Assembly: GCF_022758145.1 (NCBI RefSeq)
Contig: NZ_JAJVDH010000005.1
Coordinates: 417,185 to 481,184, forward strand
Reading direction: 5' to 3'
Length of the DNA: 64,000 nucleotides
From: Pontibacter vulgaris
GTDB taxonomy: Bacteria; Bacteroidota; Bacteroidia; Cytophagales; Hymenobacteraceae
In this document: positions 42,549 to 52,422 of the stretch, piece by piece
How the letters are laid out: every line of letters begins with the position of its first letter
Numbering within the stretch: position 1 is the stretch's first letter
Program-made: the position numbers and the translations under genes
Notes under the pieces: generated by a model
What the model was told of the DNA's origin: nothing
The model's input: the letters and a program-made list of their open reading frames with translations, nothing else
The model's database searches: none

Positions 42549-44795
42549 ATGACACATCTTCCGCATTTAATAACAGACTTAGGGCTTATACTTGGGGCCG
42601 CAGGTATAACTACCCTTATATTTAAGAAATTAAAACAACCGCTGGTATTAGGCTACATTATTGCCGGCTTATTGGTAGGCCCTAATGTAGCGTTATTCCC
42701 CACCATCATCGAGACAGAAAACATCCAGATTTGGGCCGAGATCGGGGTTATTTTTCTTTTATTCAGCCTGGGCCTCGAATTCAGTTTTAAGAAACTGGTA
42801 AAAGTAGGCGGTGCATCATCTATTATGGCGCTGGTAGAGGTAGTGGTGATGCTGCTGCTGGGCTACCTTACCGGTAAATTGCTTGGCTGGTCTACTATGG
42901 ATAGTATTTTCCTGGGCGGTATACTTTCTATTTCATCCACTACCATAATTATCCGGGCTTTTGAAGAGCTGGGGGTTAAATCCCAAAAGTTTGCAGGCCT
43001 CGTTTTTGGTGTACTTATAGTTGAAGATCTGGTAGCTATTTTGTTGATGGTTTTACTGTCAACGGTTGCGGTAAGCCAGCAGTTTGCCGGGTCTGAGATG
43101 CTGGCAGCAGTGCTTAAACTGGGTTTTTTCCTGGTAGTATGGTTCCTGGCGGGCATATTCCTGATTCCTACATTCCTGCGAAAAGCCAGCAAACTGATGA
43201 ACGACGAGACGCTCCTGATCGTGTCGCTAGCGCTGTGCCTGCTGATGGTGATACTGGCTGCACAGGTTGGTTTTTCTCCGGCACTGGGTGCTTTTATTAT
43301 GGGTTCTATACTTGCCGAAACCACCAAGGCCGAAAAGATCGAACACCTTATCTCTTCAGTAAAAGACTTATTTGGCGCTATTTTCTTCGTGTCTGTCGGC
43401 ATCCTGATCAATCCTGAAACCATACTTACCTATGCCGGGCCTATTGCTGTTATTACAGTAGTAACGTTGCTGGGTAAATTGCTAAGTATAACCAGTGGTG
43501 GGTTAATGGCCGGGCAGGGACTGAAAACTTCCGTTCAGTCGGGAATGAGCGTTTCGCAGATTGGGGAATTCTCTTTTATTATTGCTACCCTGGGCCTTAC
43601 TTTAAAAGTAACGAGCGATTTTTTATATCCTGTGGCAGTGGCAGTTTCGGCAATTACCACGTTCACAACGCCATACATGATCCGGCTATCTACGCCCTTG
43701 TATAAATTCCTGGAGTCCATACTTCCTGACAAATGGAAAAGCTCGCTGAATGAGTATAGTTCCGGGGCACAAGCTATAACCACTACCAGCGACTGGAAAC
43801 TGGTGCTGCGATCGTATGTGGTTAACCTGGTTGTTTATTCGGTTATCATTATTGCAATCGTGTTGCTGGCCGCCCGTTACCTGAATCCATTTATAACAGA
43901 AACGCTGATCAGTGGCCGTATCGGGGATATCATTACAACAGTTATTACGCTTATTTTTATGGCGCCTTTCCTTTGGGCGTTTGCGGTGTATCATCCTCAA
44001 AAGGAAGCATTGGGCAGGCTTTGGGCCAACCGTAATTACAGGAGCCTACTTATTGTTATCGAATTTGTTCGAATCGGGCTATCGGTGTTACTAATTGGTT
44101 TCCTGCTCAATCAGTTTTTCCCGGTACAGGTGTCTATCATGGTAGGCATTATCATTATCGCTTTACTGGCTGTATTTTCCAAGAAGATCCAGAATTTCTA
44201 TATCCGAATCGAGCATCGTTTTATGTCGAATCTGAATGCGCGGGAAATTAAGGAGGCACGCAAAATGCATCACACATTAACTCCCTGGGATGTGCACCTT
44301 ACCAGTTTTGATGTTTCTTATGAATCGGCAGTGGTGGGCAGGAGTTTGCTGGATTTGCAGGTGCGCGAGAAGTATGGCGTAAATATAGCAGTTATAGAGC
44401 GCGGAGACCGCACCATTATGGCCCCCACACGGCACGAGCGTATTTACCCCGGCGATAAGATTTATGTATTTGGTTCAGATGAGCAGATAGAGACATTCAG
44501 GCAGTTTATCCAGACAGAGACCGAGCTGCAGGGCGAAACCGATAGGGGAGAAGATGTAAAGCTTCAGAAGCTGGTTGTGTCCCAGAATTCCCCTTTACTG
44601 CATGTCTCTATCCGCGATTCGGGCATTAGGGAGCGCACCAAGGGCCTGATTGTTGGCATTGAACGGCAAGGGCAAAGAATACTGAATCCGGAATCAGATC
44701 TGGTATTTCAAATCAACGATATAATCTGGATTGTTGGAAGCCCGTGGCGTATTAAAGAACTGGAGGCAGTAAATGTGGTTTCCAATTATGACTAA
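42549..44795 (+). CDS. CPA2-type cation:proton antiporter with two RCK_C domains
   Basis: The 748-residue protein begins with a sodium/hydrogen exchanger domain of about 12-13 helices (residues 1-385; LGYIIAGLLVGPNVALFP, LFSLGLEFSF, GVLIVEDLVAILLM). A second block of about five helices follows (405-545), then two TrkA-C/RCK_C domains (about 580-660 and 670-745). There is no NAD-binding RCK_N domain, unlike KefB/KefC. It exchanges K+ or Na+ for H+ across the inner membrane; the ion is not decidable here. It is monocistronic with a terminator. Confidence 0.92.
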   Translation: MTHLPHLITDLGLILGAAGITTLIFKKLKQPLVLGYIIAGLLVGPNVALFPTIIETENIQIWAEIGVIFLLFSLGLEFSFKKLVKVGGASSIMALVEVVVMLLLGYLTGKLLGWSTMDSIFLGGILSISSTTIIIRAFEELGVKSQKFAGLVFGVLIVEDLVAILLMVLLSTVAVSQQFAGSEMLAAVLKLGFFLVVWFLAGIFLIPTFLRKASKLMNDETLLIVSLALCLLMVILAAQVGFSPALGAFIMGSILAETTKAEKIEHLISSVKDLFGAIFFVSVGILINPETILTYAGPIAVITVVTLLGKLLSITSGGLMAGQGLKTSVQSGMSVSQIGEFSFIIATLGLTLKVTSDFLYPVAVAVSAITTFTTPYMIRLSTPLYKFLESILPDKWKSSLNEYSSGAQAITTTSDWKLVLRSYVVNLVVYSVIIIAIVLLAARYLNPFITETLISGRIGDIITTVITLIFMAPFLWAFAVYHPQKEALGRLWANRNYRSLLIVIEFVRIGLSVLLIGFLLNQFFPVQVSIMVGIIIIALLAVFSKKIQNFYIRIEHRFMSNLNAREIKEARKMHHTLTPWDVHLTSFDVSYESAVVGRSLLDLQVREKYGVNIAVIERGDRTIMAPTRHERIYPGDKIYVFGSDEQIETFRQFIQTETELQGETDRGEDVKLQKLVVSQNSPLLHVSIRDSGIRERTKGLIVGIERQGQRILNPESDLVFQINDIIWIVGSPWRIKELEAVNVVSNYD

Positions 44796-44850
44796 AAGTA
44801 AATGGTGTGATTATTATGTTAATTAAATAAGCTTTTAAACTATAAATTTT

Positions 44851-44885
44851 ATACCTGCATCTGCCATAACTATGGATGCAGGTAT
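44851..44885 (+). terminator. Terminator of the antiporter gene
   Basis: ATACCTGCAT (44851-44860) pairs with ATGCAGGTAT (44876-44885), followed by a T run. Confidence 0.85.
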
Positions 44886-45134
44886 TTTTTTAAGCTTATA
44901 TTTTAAGTGGTTATACTTTATACACGCTTCTACGCGCAAGCAGATTTACGATTTCTAATTAAGTTGGCAACAGCTGTAATCTCAACAAGATTGTTGTCTA
45001 AATATAAGCATGTGCCAAGTGTAGGTTTATTCATAAGGTTAACATGGTAAAGTTTCTTAATTTTAAATTCTTCGTTTAAGTATGATTTCAGAAATAGCGA
45101 AGTATAACATAATTCTTTACTGAAACATCAACGT
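44886..45134. other. Spacer before the aldo/keto reductase gene
   Basis: The gap between the antiporter stop and the next gene is 339 bp including the terminator. The remainder is AT-rich and shows no gene or clear operator. Confidence 0.45.
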
Positions 45135-46124
45135 ATGATTTATACCCCTTCTCCGGAACGCTATGCAGCAATGGAGTATCGCCGATGCGGAAAAAGCGGA
45201 CTTAAATTGCCCGCCCTTTCACTTGGTTTATGGCACAACTTCGGCCATGTAGATGTACTGGAAAACGCCCGCCAGATACTCAGGGATGCCTTTGATGCCG
45301 GTATTACCCATTTCGACCTTGCCAATAACTATGGACCACCTCCCGGATCAGCTGAGGAAAACTTCGGAAAAATTCTGCAAACTGATTTTCGTGGCTTTCG
45401 CGATGAACTGATCATTTCAACCAAAGCCGGTTATTCTATGTGGCAGGGCCCATACGGCGACTGGGGCTCAAAAAAATACTTGGTTTCCAGCCTGGACCAG
45501 AGCCTGAAACGCATGGGCCTCGATTATGTCGATATCTTTTACCACCATCGCCCTGACCCTGATACTCCACTGGAGGAAACTATGGCCGCCCTTGAACTGA
45601 TAGTACGGCAGGGGAAAGCGCTTTACGTGGGTATATCCAATTACCAGCCTGCTGAGGCTGCCCGGGCAATAGAAATGTTGCGGCAAATGGGTACGCCTTG
45701 TCTCATACATCAGCCTAAATACTCTATGTTTGAGCGTTGGGTAGAAGAAGGGTTGCTGGATCTATTAGAGCAGGAAGGAGTAGGTTGTATTCCGTTTTCA
45801 CCGTTGGCCCAAGGCTTGCTAACAAATAAATACCTGCATGGCATTCCGGAAACTTCGCGGGCGGCAAAATCGCATGGCAATTTGCAGAAAGAGCATATTA
45901 CAGATGAAAAACTGGGTAAAATAAAGCAGTTAAATGAGTTAGCGCAGCAGCGGGGTCAGACATTAGCTCAGCTCGCGCTGGCCTGGTTGCTGAAAGACCC
46001 GCGCGTTACATCTGTTTTAATCGGGGTAAGTACGCCTGCTCAGCTTGCTGATTCGCTGCAAAGCCTGCAGAATACCCGCTTCAGTGCAGAGGAACTAGAC
46101 GCGATTGAAGCTATTTTAAAGTAG
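45135..46124 (+). CDS. Aldo/keto reductase, L-glyceraldehyde-3-phosphate reductase type
   Basis: The 329-residue TIM-barrel oxidoreductase has the catalytic tetrad in FDLANNYGPPPGSAEENFG (Asp, Tyr), STKAGYSMW (Lys) and YHHRPDPDTP (His), and a C-terminal NADPH-binding segment (SVLIGVSTPAQLADSL). The GPPPGSAE loop and YRRCGKSGLKLP start place it with the YghZ/Gpr subgroup (about 330-345 residues). Those enzymes detoxify methylglyoxal and reduce L-glyceraldehyde 3-phosphate. Its true substrate here is not established. Confidence 0.93.
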   Translation: MIYTPSPERYAAMEYRRCGKSGLKLPALSLGLWHNFGHVDVLENARQILRDAFDAGITHFDLANNYGPPPGSAEENFGKILQTDFRGFRDELIISTKAGYSMWQGPYGDWGSKKYLVSSLDQSLKRMGLDYVDIFYHHRPDPDTPLEETMAALELIVRQGKALYVGISNYQPAEAARAIEMLRQMGTPCLIHQPKYSMFERWVEEGLLDLLEQEGVGCIPFSPLAQGLLTNKYLHGIPETSRAAKSHGNLQKEHITDEKLGKIKQLNELAQQRGQTLAQLALAWLLKDPRVTSVLIGVSTPAQLADSLQSLQNTRFSAEELDAIEAILK

Positions 46125-46213
46125 GAATACATAACAAGTATAATTTTATACTTGTGCGCAGTAATGAAGTATAACTAAGAGTTTTTGAAAGTATAAGCAG
46201 CCTACCGATAGGT

Positions 46214-46266
46214 GTAAAATACAAACGGTCTTAAGGTTAATTACCTTAAGACCGTTTGTATTTTAC
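46214..46266. terminator. 24-bp perfect stem between convergent genes
   Basis: Arms 46214-46237 and 46243-46266 are exact reverse complements with a 5-nt loop and A/T runs inside the stem ends, serving both the aldo/keto reductase and the FMN reductase genes. Confidence 0.9.
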
Positions 46267-46317
46267 CAAGTTATACTTCAGCAGGGATTCTAAAATTGGC
46301 TATTTATAGTTTGTACT

Positions 46318-46887
46318 TTATACTTCATAATCTTTCATCCGGCTTTTGGCTTCTATGCACCACAGGATTTCATCCAGAAATCGCTTTGCCCGTTTTTCTG
46401 TGCCGGTTTTGTCGCTTGGGTTGCCGTTCTCATCAAACGTTTCCTGCACTTTAGGAACAGGAAACATAGCTGGCACTACCCAAGCGCGTATCTTCCAAAG
46501 CGAAAACTGAAGCGATGTCATGACCTGCGTACCACCGAAAACCCCATCCGAAACAGTAGCAAGGCCAATAGGTTTGCGATGCCATTCTTCGTACAACAAA
46601 TCTACTACATTTTTTAAGCTGGCAGGATAGCCACCATTATACTCCGGCGTTGCTATGATAACGCCGTCTGCTTTGTTTATTCTGTCAGCAAAATCCAATG
46701 TCTGCTCACTTGGTTCTTTCTGGTATTTCAACCGTTCATCAAAAACTGGGAAATTATACTTTTTTAGATCCAGAATTTCTACTGTAGCGAGCTGCTGTTT
46801 TTCAATGTATTTCTTTAAAAAAAGAGCGACACGATGCGTGTTACGTCCGGTACGCACGCTTGAAGAAATAATGGCAATATGCGGCAT
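46318..46887 (-). CDS. NADPH-dependent FMN reductase family protein
   Basis: The 189-residue flavodoxin-like protein has the FMN phosphate loop SSSVRTGRNTHRVA (residues about 7-20) and the ring-binding loop TPEYNGGYPASLKNVVDLL (about 80-98). Members reduce FMN, quinones, azo dyes or chromate with NAD(P)H; the physiological substrate is unknown. The length is normal. Confidence 0.92.
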   Translation of the reverse strand: MPHIAIISSSVRTGRNTHRVALFLKKYIEKQQLATVEILDLKKYNFPVFDERLKYQKEPSEQTLDFADRINKADGVIIATPEYNGGYPASLKNVVDLLYEEWHRKPIGLATVSDGVFGGTQVMTSLQFSLWKIRAWVVPAMFPVPKVQETFDENGNPSDKTGTEKRAKRFLDEILWCIEAKSRMKDYEV

Positions 46888-47276
46888 AGTAGTTTTATTT
46901 ATTTAACGCTGAGGCAGAGTTTCTTTCAGGCTACAACTCTGTAAAACAGTTTTAGGTTACTCACTCATATTAAAAGCTTATCTCCCAAAATATCTGTATT
47001 AAACATTCATACCTACAATTAAATCGAGAAGTATAGATTAATATACTTTTGAAATTACAAACTATTAGTTACCAAATCATTACACAAATGAATTACTTCT
47101 AAAAGGGTATAAGTCAACTTTTGTGTTAAATGTTGTTTATTATTTTTTATTAAAAAATAATAAACTGTTTATATCTGAAGGAGATTTAATTACGTAAAAT
47201 GGTACATATCTTTTATTTTATTTCACATTATGCGTGAATGCTGCTCAATCAGATTATGTAAATCACCCTGAAAATT
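46888..47276. other. Upstream region of the exopolysaccharide island
   Basis: The 389-bp spacer marks the change to AT-rich DNA. It contains a perfect 14-bp stem with a 3-nt loop at 47135-47165 (GTTTATTATTTTTT and its complement), which could attenuate or terminate transcription before the island. No gene is seen. Confidence 0.55.
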
Positions 47277-48050
47277 ATGAGAATTAGGTTACTTACTCTT
47301 TTTAGTTTAATGTTTTTATTCTCCTGCGGTAAAAAGAATCTGGCTTACTTCAGTGATCTGGGGGAGAAAAGAGAATATTCTGAAAATATCACAAACTTTT
47401 CAGAGCCTAAAATCCAGCCCGATGATCTTCTTAGCATTTCAGTCAGCAGCCTCAGTTCTGATGCTAATGTTCTCTTTAATAAAGGAGTAATAACGCCAGT
47501 CAATAGTACAAACTCATCTGTCAATAACCAAAGATATGGCGAGGAGGGTTATCTGGTTGATAAGAATGGATTTATTGAATTCCCGGTACTAGGCAAGGTA
47601 AAAATAGGTGGCCTTACAAAACAGGAGGCCAAAGATAAAATAGTAAGTGAATTACAGAATTACCTTAAGCGCCCTACTGCTACTATCAGGTTCATAAATT
47701 TCAGAGTTACTGTAGTAGGTGAAGTAAACAAGCCGGCAACATTTACGATTCCATCAGAAAAAATTAATATTCTGGAGGCTTTGGGTATGGCTGGTGATAT
47801 GACCCAGTTTGGTAAACGGGACAATGTGATGATTATAAGAGAAGAAGGGGGAGTGAGAAAAATGGCCAGGCTGAATCTTAATACTACAGAAGCCATGAAC
47901 TCGCCATACTTTTACTTACATCAGAATGATGTGATCTATGTAGAGCCAAATAAAGCAAGGGTTTCTCAATCCACGGTAGATACGCGCTTTATTTCGCTGG
48001 GCTTGGCTGCCATCTCTACTTTAACACTTATTGTTTGGAGATTTTTCTAG
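47277..48050 (+). CDS. Wza-like polysaccharide export lipoprotein
   Basis: The 257-residue protein has a lipoprotein signal (MFLFSC, Cys17), a Poly_export domain (about 42-120, PDDLLSISVSSLSS) and an SLBB domain (about 128-185, VTVVGEVNKPATFTIP). A C-terminal membrane helix follows (about 236-256). It forms the outer-membrane exit pore for the polymer. It is shorter than E. coli Wza, as usual in Bacteroidota. The Wzc-like gene follows 14 bp later. It is the first gene of the island. Confidence 0.93.
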   Translation: MRIRLLTLFSLMFLFSCGKKNLAYFSDLGEKREYSENITNFSEPKIQPDDLLSISVSSLSSDANVLFNKGVITPVNSTNSSVNNQRYGEEGYLVDKNGFIEFPVLGKVKIGGLTKQEAKDKIVSELQNYLKRPTATIRFINFRVTVVGEVNKPATFTIPSEKINILEALGMAGDMTQFGKRDNVMIIREEGGVRKMARLNLNTTEAMNSPYFYLHQNDVIYVEPNKARVSQSTVDTRFISLGLAAISTLTLIVWRFF

Positions 48051-48064
48051 AATAGCCAGTTGTA

Positions 48065-50407
48065 ATGGAAGAGAAAGATATATATATAATTGAGTCAGAA
48101 CAGATAAACCTGAAGAAGATATTTACTAAATACCTGAGATTTTGGTATTTATTTATAGTTAGTATTCTTATCTGCTTAGGTGCTGCTTATCTCTATCTGT
48201 TGAGCGTAACACCCGAATATTATATCAGCAGTACATTATTAATTAAGGATAATAAGAAGCAAGGTAATGAGCCTCTAAGTACAGACTATGGCGATTCTGA
48301 ACTATCAAATTATAGTCAGAATCTGAAAAATGAAATTGAGGTACTTAAGTCAAAGGGGTTAATGGAAAAAGTAATTAAAGACCTCTCTTTGTATACGTCT
48401 TATTTTGTAGAGGATGATTTTAAAGAGCGTGAGATATACGGAGAGGAGTTGCCACTTAAAGTTATTGTAAATAAATTAAGTGAAGCGGCATACGGTAAGG
48501 TTATTACAATAACTATAAAAAATAAGAACAGGTTTAAGTTGGATGATGGAATAAACCTGTCAATCTATGAATTTGGTAAAAAGATTAAAACCCCTTATGG
48601 TGTATTTACAGTAATTGCTGCTCCTGAGGACTCTTCCAATATGCATAGGAAGGTTATGGTAAAATTTCATGATACCTTGGATTTAGCGCTTTCTTATAGT
48701 AACATGCTTAGCATAACAACTATAGATAAAGATGCAAGTGTAATATCTGTTGGACTAACAAATCCAGTTCCGGAAAAAGGAAAAGACATAATTAACAAAC
48801 TTGTTGAACTCTATAATTACGAAGCGATAAATGAAAAGAAAGCTATAGCGGCAAATAGTTTAGCTTTTTTAGATGGCCGATTGAAATACCTGATTAGAGA
48901 GCTGACTGATGTGGAGGAAAATGTGGAGCGTTATAAGCGCCAGTATGAAGTTATGGATGTTAATTCAGAGGCCCAGCTTTATTTGGAGAAATCAACTGAT
49001 TATAATAGGCAACTTTCTACTTGGAATGCTCAGATTGATGTTTTGGAAACAATTGAGCAATACTTATCCAGGAGAGAGAACAAGAATGAATTAGTACCAA
49101 GTTCGCTTAATATTCAAGACCCTACATTACAGGTTTTAATTAAACAGTTTAACGAGCTACAGTTAGAGCGACAGAACTATTTGCGAACTATGCAAGCAAG
49201 TAACCCACTTGTGCAAGATGTAAATGAACAGCTTGCAAACCTGCAGGTTAACATACTTGAAAACCTGCGGAATATTAAAAAAGGACTGGTTATTAACCGG
49301 GATAACCTTCAGAGAAGCTATGCTAAAATAGAATCAAAAAAGCAGCAAGTCCCATCTATTGAGCGTGAATTGCTTGATATAAACCGAGAGCAGGGTACTA
49401 AAGAAGGGCTTTATTTATACTTATTAAAAAAGCGAGAGGAGTCGGCGTTATCCTTGGCAGCAAACTTTCATAATGCTAAGGTAATTGATGTAGCATTAGT
49501 CCATCCTGAGCCTGTTAGCCCGCGAAAAAAGCTCATTTACATAGTTGCATTTCTACTTGGTATAGGATTACCAGTTGCCTTCATAAATATCAAGGAGTTG
49601 GCAAACGATAAGGTGCAGTTTAAAAAAGATATTGAAGATTTAACAAATACACCAATTCTGGGAGAAATTTCTCATGATAATAAAGGAGATATTGTTGTTG
49701 TTACTAGCAAAAACAGGAGCCCGGTAGCAGAATTATTTCGTCTTATTCGCGCTAACCTGCAATTCGCTACTGTTGGCAGCGAAAATAAAGTAATACTTAT
49801 AACATCCAGTATGGGTGGAGAAGGTAAAACTTTTTTTAGTATAAATCTGGCAGCAAGTTTAGTGCTAACAGGTAAAAAAGTGGTTGTAGTAGGGTTTGAT
49901 TTACGAAAACCAGCCTTGGTACAAGGCTTTGGTATATCTAATGAGAATGGAATTACAAACTATCTTATTTCAAATGATTTACCGATTGATGATATTTTAA
50001 TTCCTCTTGAACAAACGCCAGACCTTTACTTAATAGGCTCCGGACCTATACCGCCTAATCCATCGGAAATAATGTTGCACCCTAAAGTTGGTACAATGAT
50101 AGATCAACTTAGAGGAGCATTTGATTATGTCATTATTGATACAGCCCCTGTTGGCCAGGTAGCTGATGCATTAGCATTATCACCTCATATAGACTCAAGT
50201 ATATATATTGTAAGATATAATTATACGTCTAAAGAACAGGTTCAAATTATTGATGATATATATATAAATAAAAAACTCAAACATCCGATGATTGTGCTCA
50301 ATGATGCTAAAAAGCAAAATGGTTACGGGTATGGCTATGGTTATGGCTACGGCAATATGCATGATCCAACTTGGAATACTAAATTCAGAAAGAAGACAAA
50401 GGTTTAA
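48065..50407 (+). CDS. Wzc-like polysaccharide co-polymerase and tyrosine kinase
   Basis: The 780-residue inner-membrane protein has a Wzz domain between two helices (about 30-52 and 488-508), a long periplasmic coiled coil (about 255-460) and a cytoplasmic BY-kinase domain. The kinase shows Walker A GGEGKTFF (about 583-590), Walker A' VVGFDLRKPAL and Walker B VIIDTAPVGQV. The C-terminus carries a tyrosine cluster made of a Gly-Tyr repeat (about residues 752-762), the autophosphorylation tail. It controls polymer length and export with the upstream Wza-like protein. Confidence 0.95.
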   Translation: MEEKDIYIIESEQINLKKIFTKYLRFWYLFIVSILICLGAAYLYLLSVTPEYYISSTLLIKDNKKQGNEPLSTDYGDSELSNYSQNLKNEIEVLKSKGLMEKVIKDLSLYTSYFVEDDFKEREIYGEELPLKVIVNKLSEAAYGKVITITIKNKNRFKLDDGINLSIYEFGKKIKTPYGVFTVIAAPEDSSNMHRKVMVKFHDTLDLALSYSNMLSITTIDKDASVISVGLTNPVPEKGKDIINKLVELYNYEAINEKKAIAANSLAFLDGRLKYLIRELTDVEENVERYKRQYEVMDVNSEAQLYLEKSTDYNRQLSTWNAQIDVLETIEQYLSRRENKNELVPSSLNIQDPTLQVLIKQFNELQLERQNYLRTMQASNPLVQDVNEQLANLQVNILENLRNIKKGLVINRDNLQRSYAKIESKKQQVPSIERELLDINREQGTKEGLYLYLLKKREESALSLAANFHNAKVIDVALVHPEPVSPRKKLIYIVAFLLGIGLPVAFINIKELANDKVQFKKDIEDLTNTPILGEISHDNKGDIVVVTSKNRSPVAELFRLIRANLQFATVGSENKVILITSSMGGEGKTFFSINLAASLVLTGKKVVVVGFDLRKPALVQGFGISNENGITNYLISNDLPIDDILIPLEQTPDLYLIGSGPIPPNPSEIMLHPKVGTMIDQLRGAFDYVIIDTAPVGQVADALALSPHIDSSIYIVRYNYTSKEQVQIIDDIYINKKLKHPMIVLNDAKKQNGYGYGYGYGYGNMHDPTWNTKFRKKTKV

Positions 50408-50536
50408 GTATTTATAAAATTTCTTAGTAATAATAAATACTTAAACTTATTATTCCTGCTGTGGAGAAACAGTAAATTTATTTTTATTTACAATTAAAAG
50501 TATCATCAGTATAATCCTAGTTTATAAAAAAAATCG

Positions 50537-51997
50537 ATGGAAAATGCAAGCCTCAAGGATAAAGCTGCACAAGGGGTGTATTGGACTAGTTTACAATTGG
50601 TGGTTAACAAATTTTTGAGTTTTGGAATAAAACTTGTATTGGCTAAAGTACTTTATCCAGACCAGTTTGGCTTAGTTGGTATGGCTGCAGTAAGCATTTC
50701 CTTTATAACCATATTTAATGATTTAGGTATTGGTTCTGCGCTGGTACAGCGAAAAGAAGATAACATAAGGGATGAACATTACCATACCGCTTTTTGGACT
50801 GGTATAGTGTGGTCTATAGTCATTTATTTATTTATTTATTTTATAGCAGCGCCTTTTTTAGCGGCTTTCTATAAAGAACCTCTTCTAAATAAGATTATAC
50901 CTGTTTTAAGTATTGGTGTTCTATCGTCGCCAGTGAACATGATTCATAAAATATTTCTTACAAAACAAATGAATTTTAAAAAATTAGCTTTCATTGATAA
51001 TGTATCAAATATTTTGTCTGGAGTATTGGCGCTCACTCTTGCATATAGTGGAGCAGGAGTGTGGTCACTAGTATTTAATTCTGTTGCTTCTTTTGTTATA
51101 GCTATGCCGCTTTTCTTTAAAGCAACTTATTGGACACCGAAGTTTTTATGGAATAAGCAGGCATTTAAAGAAATATTTGGATTCGGCGTTTACACAACAG
51201 GTACACAAGTAATGAACATATTAATGCAAAATATCGATTATCTCTTAATTGGAAAACTTGTAAGTGCTGCTGCGTTAGGTAAATATACTTTAGCTTTTGT
51301 TCTCACTGATACCTTCAGGTATCAGATTACAGGAATGATTAATAAAGTGATGTTTCCAATTTATAGTAAAAAACAAAATAATCATGAGGTGGTAAAGAAT
51401 ATGTATTTTAAAGTCGTTAAATATAATAGCCTCTGTGTTTTTCCTTTTATGATTTTTTTTATCGTATTAGCAGAGCCAATTGTATTAAACTTTTTTGGTG
51501 AAAAGTGGCTAGGCTCGATTGAACCTCTGCGAATACTGGCATTATCAGTAATGATTCATGGTTTAGTAAACAGCCATGCTATTTTGTTCAGAAGTCTTGG
51601 TAAACCAAGGTTTGAAATGAAAGTACAACTTATCAAAGCTTTAGCTTATATTCCTATAATTGCTTTAGGGATTTATTGGTATGGTGTTGTTGGTGCAGCT
51701 TGGGCTTATGTTATTACTAAAATATTGGAAGTAATTATAGCCCAGTATTCATTAAAACAATTACTTAATATTACCTTCTTAGATATAGTTTTAGCTATAA
51801 AAGTAACATTATTGGCTAGTATTGCTGCATTTATATTTGCAAAGGTACTTTATAATTTAGGTTTACATTTCCTGATATGTACATCGGTGTTAGTGTTTGT
51901 TTATAGCACTATAGTTTGGTTTTTTATGAGTAAAGAATTGATAGGTTTTTATATGAGTATCAGAAAATCAAGTAATAAAGGTGCTGTTTTGGTTTGA
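50537..51997 (+). CDS. Wzx-like polysaccharide flippase
   Basis: The 486-residue protein has about 14 membrane helices and the MATE/Wzx signature at its start (AAQGVYWTSLQLVVNKFLSF, VLYPDQFGLVGMAAV). It flips lipid-linked repeat units across the inner membrane. It starts 129 bp after wzc. Its base composition is clearly AT-rich, with many ATT, TTA and AAA codons, unlike genes before 46 kb. Confidence 0.93.
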   Translation: MENASLKDKAAQGVYWTSLQLVVNKFLSFGIKLVLAKVLYPDQFGLVGMAAVSISFITIFNDLGIGSALVQRKEDNIRDEHYHTAFWTGIVWSIVIYLFIYFIAAPFLAAFYKEPLLNKIIPVLSIGVLSSPVNMIHKIFLTKQMNFKKLAFIDNVSNILSGVLALTLAYSGAGVWSLVFNSVASFVIAMPLFFKATYWTPKFLWNKQAFKEIFGFGVYTTGTQVMNILMQNIDYLLIGKLVSAAALGKYTLAFVLTDTFRYQITGMINKVMFPIYSKKQNNHEVVKNMYFKVVKYNSLCVFPFMIFFIVLAEPIVLNFFGEKWLGSIEPLRILALSVMIHGLVNSHAILFRSLGKPRFEMKVQLIKALAYIPIIALGIYWYGVVGAAWAYVITKILEVIIAQYSLKQLLNITFLDIVLAIKVTLLASIAAFIFAKVLYNLGLHFLICTSVLVFVYSTIVWFFMSKELIGFYMSIRKSSNKGAVLV

Positions 51998-52422
51998 TAA
52001 ATGCTCTTTGTTTGTTATAAATGTAGATTGATTATTTTGTCATTAAAGGAACTTAAGTCTTTCGTAGTTTATATTCTTTCAAAATATAGATCAAAATATT
52101 TTATAATATTGAGATTTAATATATGACTTTTTGAATGCATATCATAAAGAGGGAAATGGATGAGTTTATTCAAAGCACTCGAACCAAATTTATAATTCAG
52201 GGTAAAAACAAAATTATTGCGGTTTATTATAATAATATGCCCCCTTAATCCAGATCTGGAAATAATAATATCAGGTTACTATACTTATTTAAAATAGTAT
52301 TATTTAATAAATTACAGTAAGATAATTATTTTAAAAAGTGATGATTTTTTATTATAAGTATGTTTTGATAAATGCGTATTAGTTATGAGAGAGTTTAAAC
52401 TTTTAATTACTTAATATCTTAG
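51998..52422. other. AT-rich gap with a possible gene fragment
   Basis: The 425-bp gap holds one protein-like open stretch at 52135-52248 (37 residues; DEFIQSTRTKFIIQGKNK inside) with stops on either side. It may be the relic of a lost island gene. Nothing else is recognised. Confidence 0.4.

Noticed and set aside
50320..50355. Short tandem repeat GGTTATGGCTATG-like as a functional DNA repeat
   Set aside because: It simply encodes the Gly-Tyr tail of the Wzc-like kinase.
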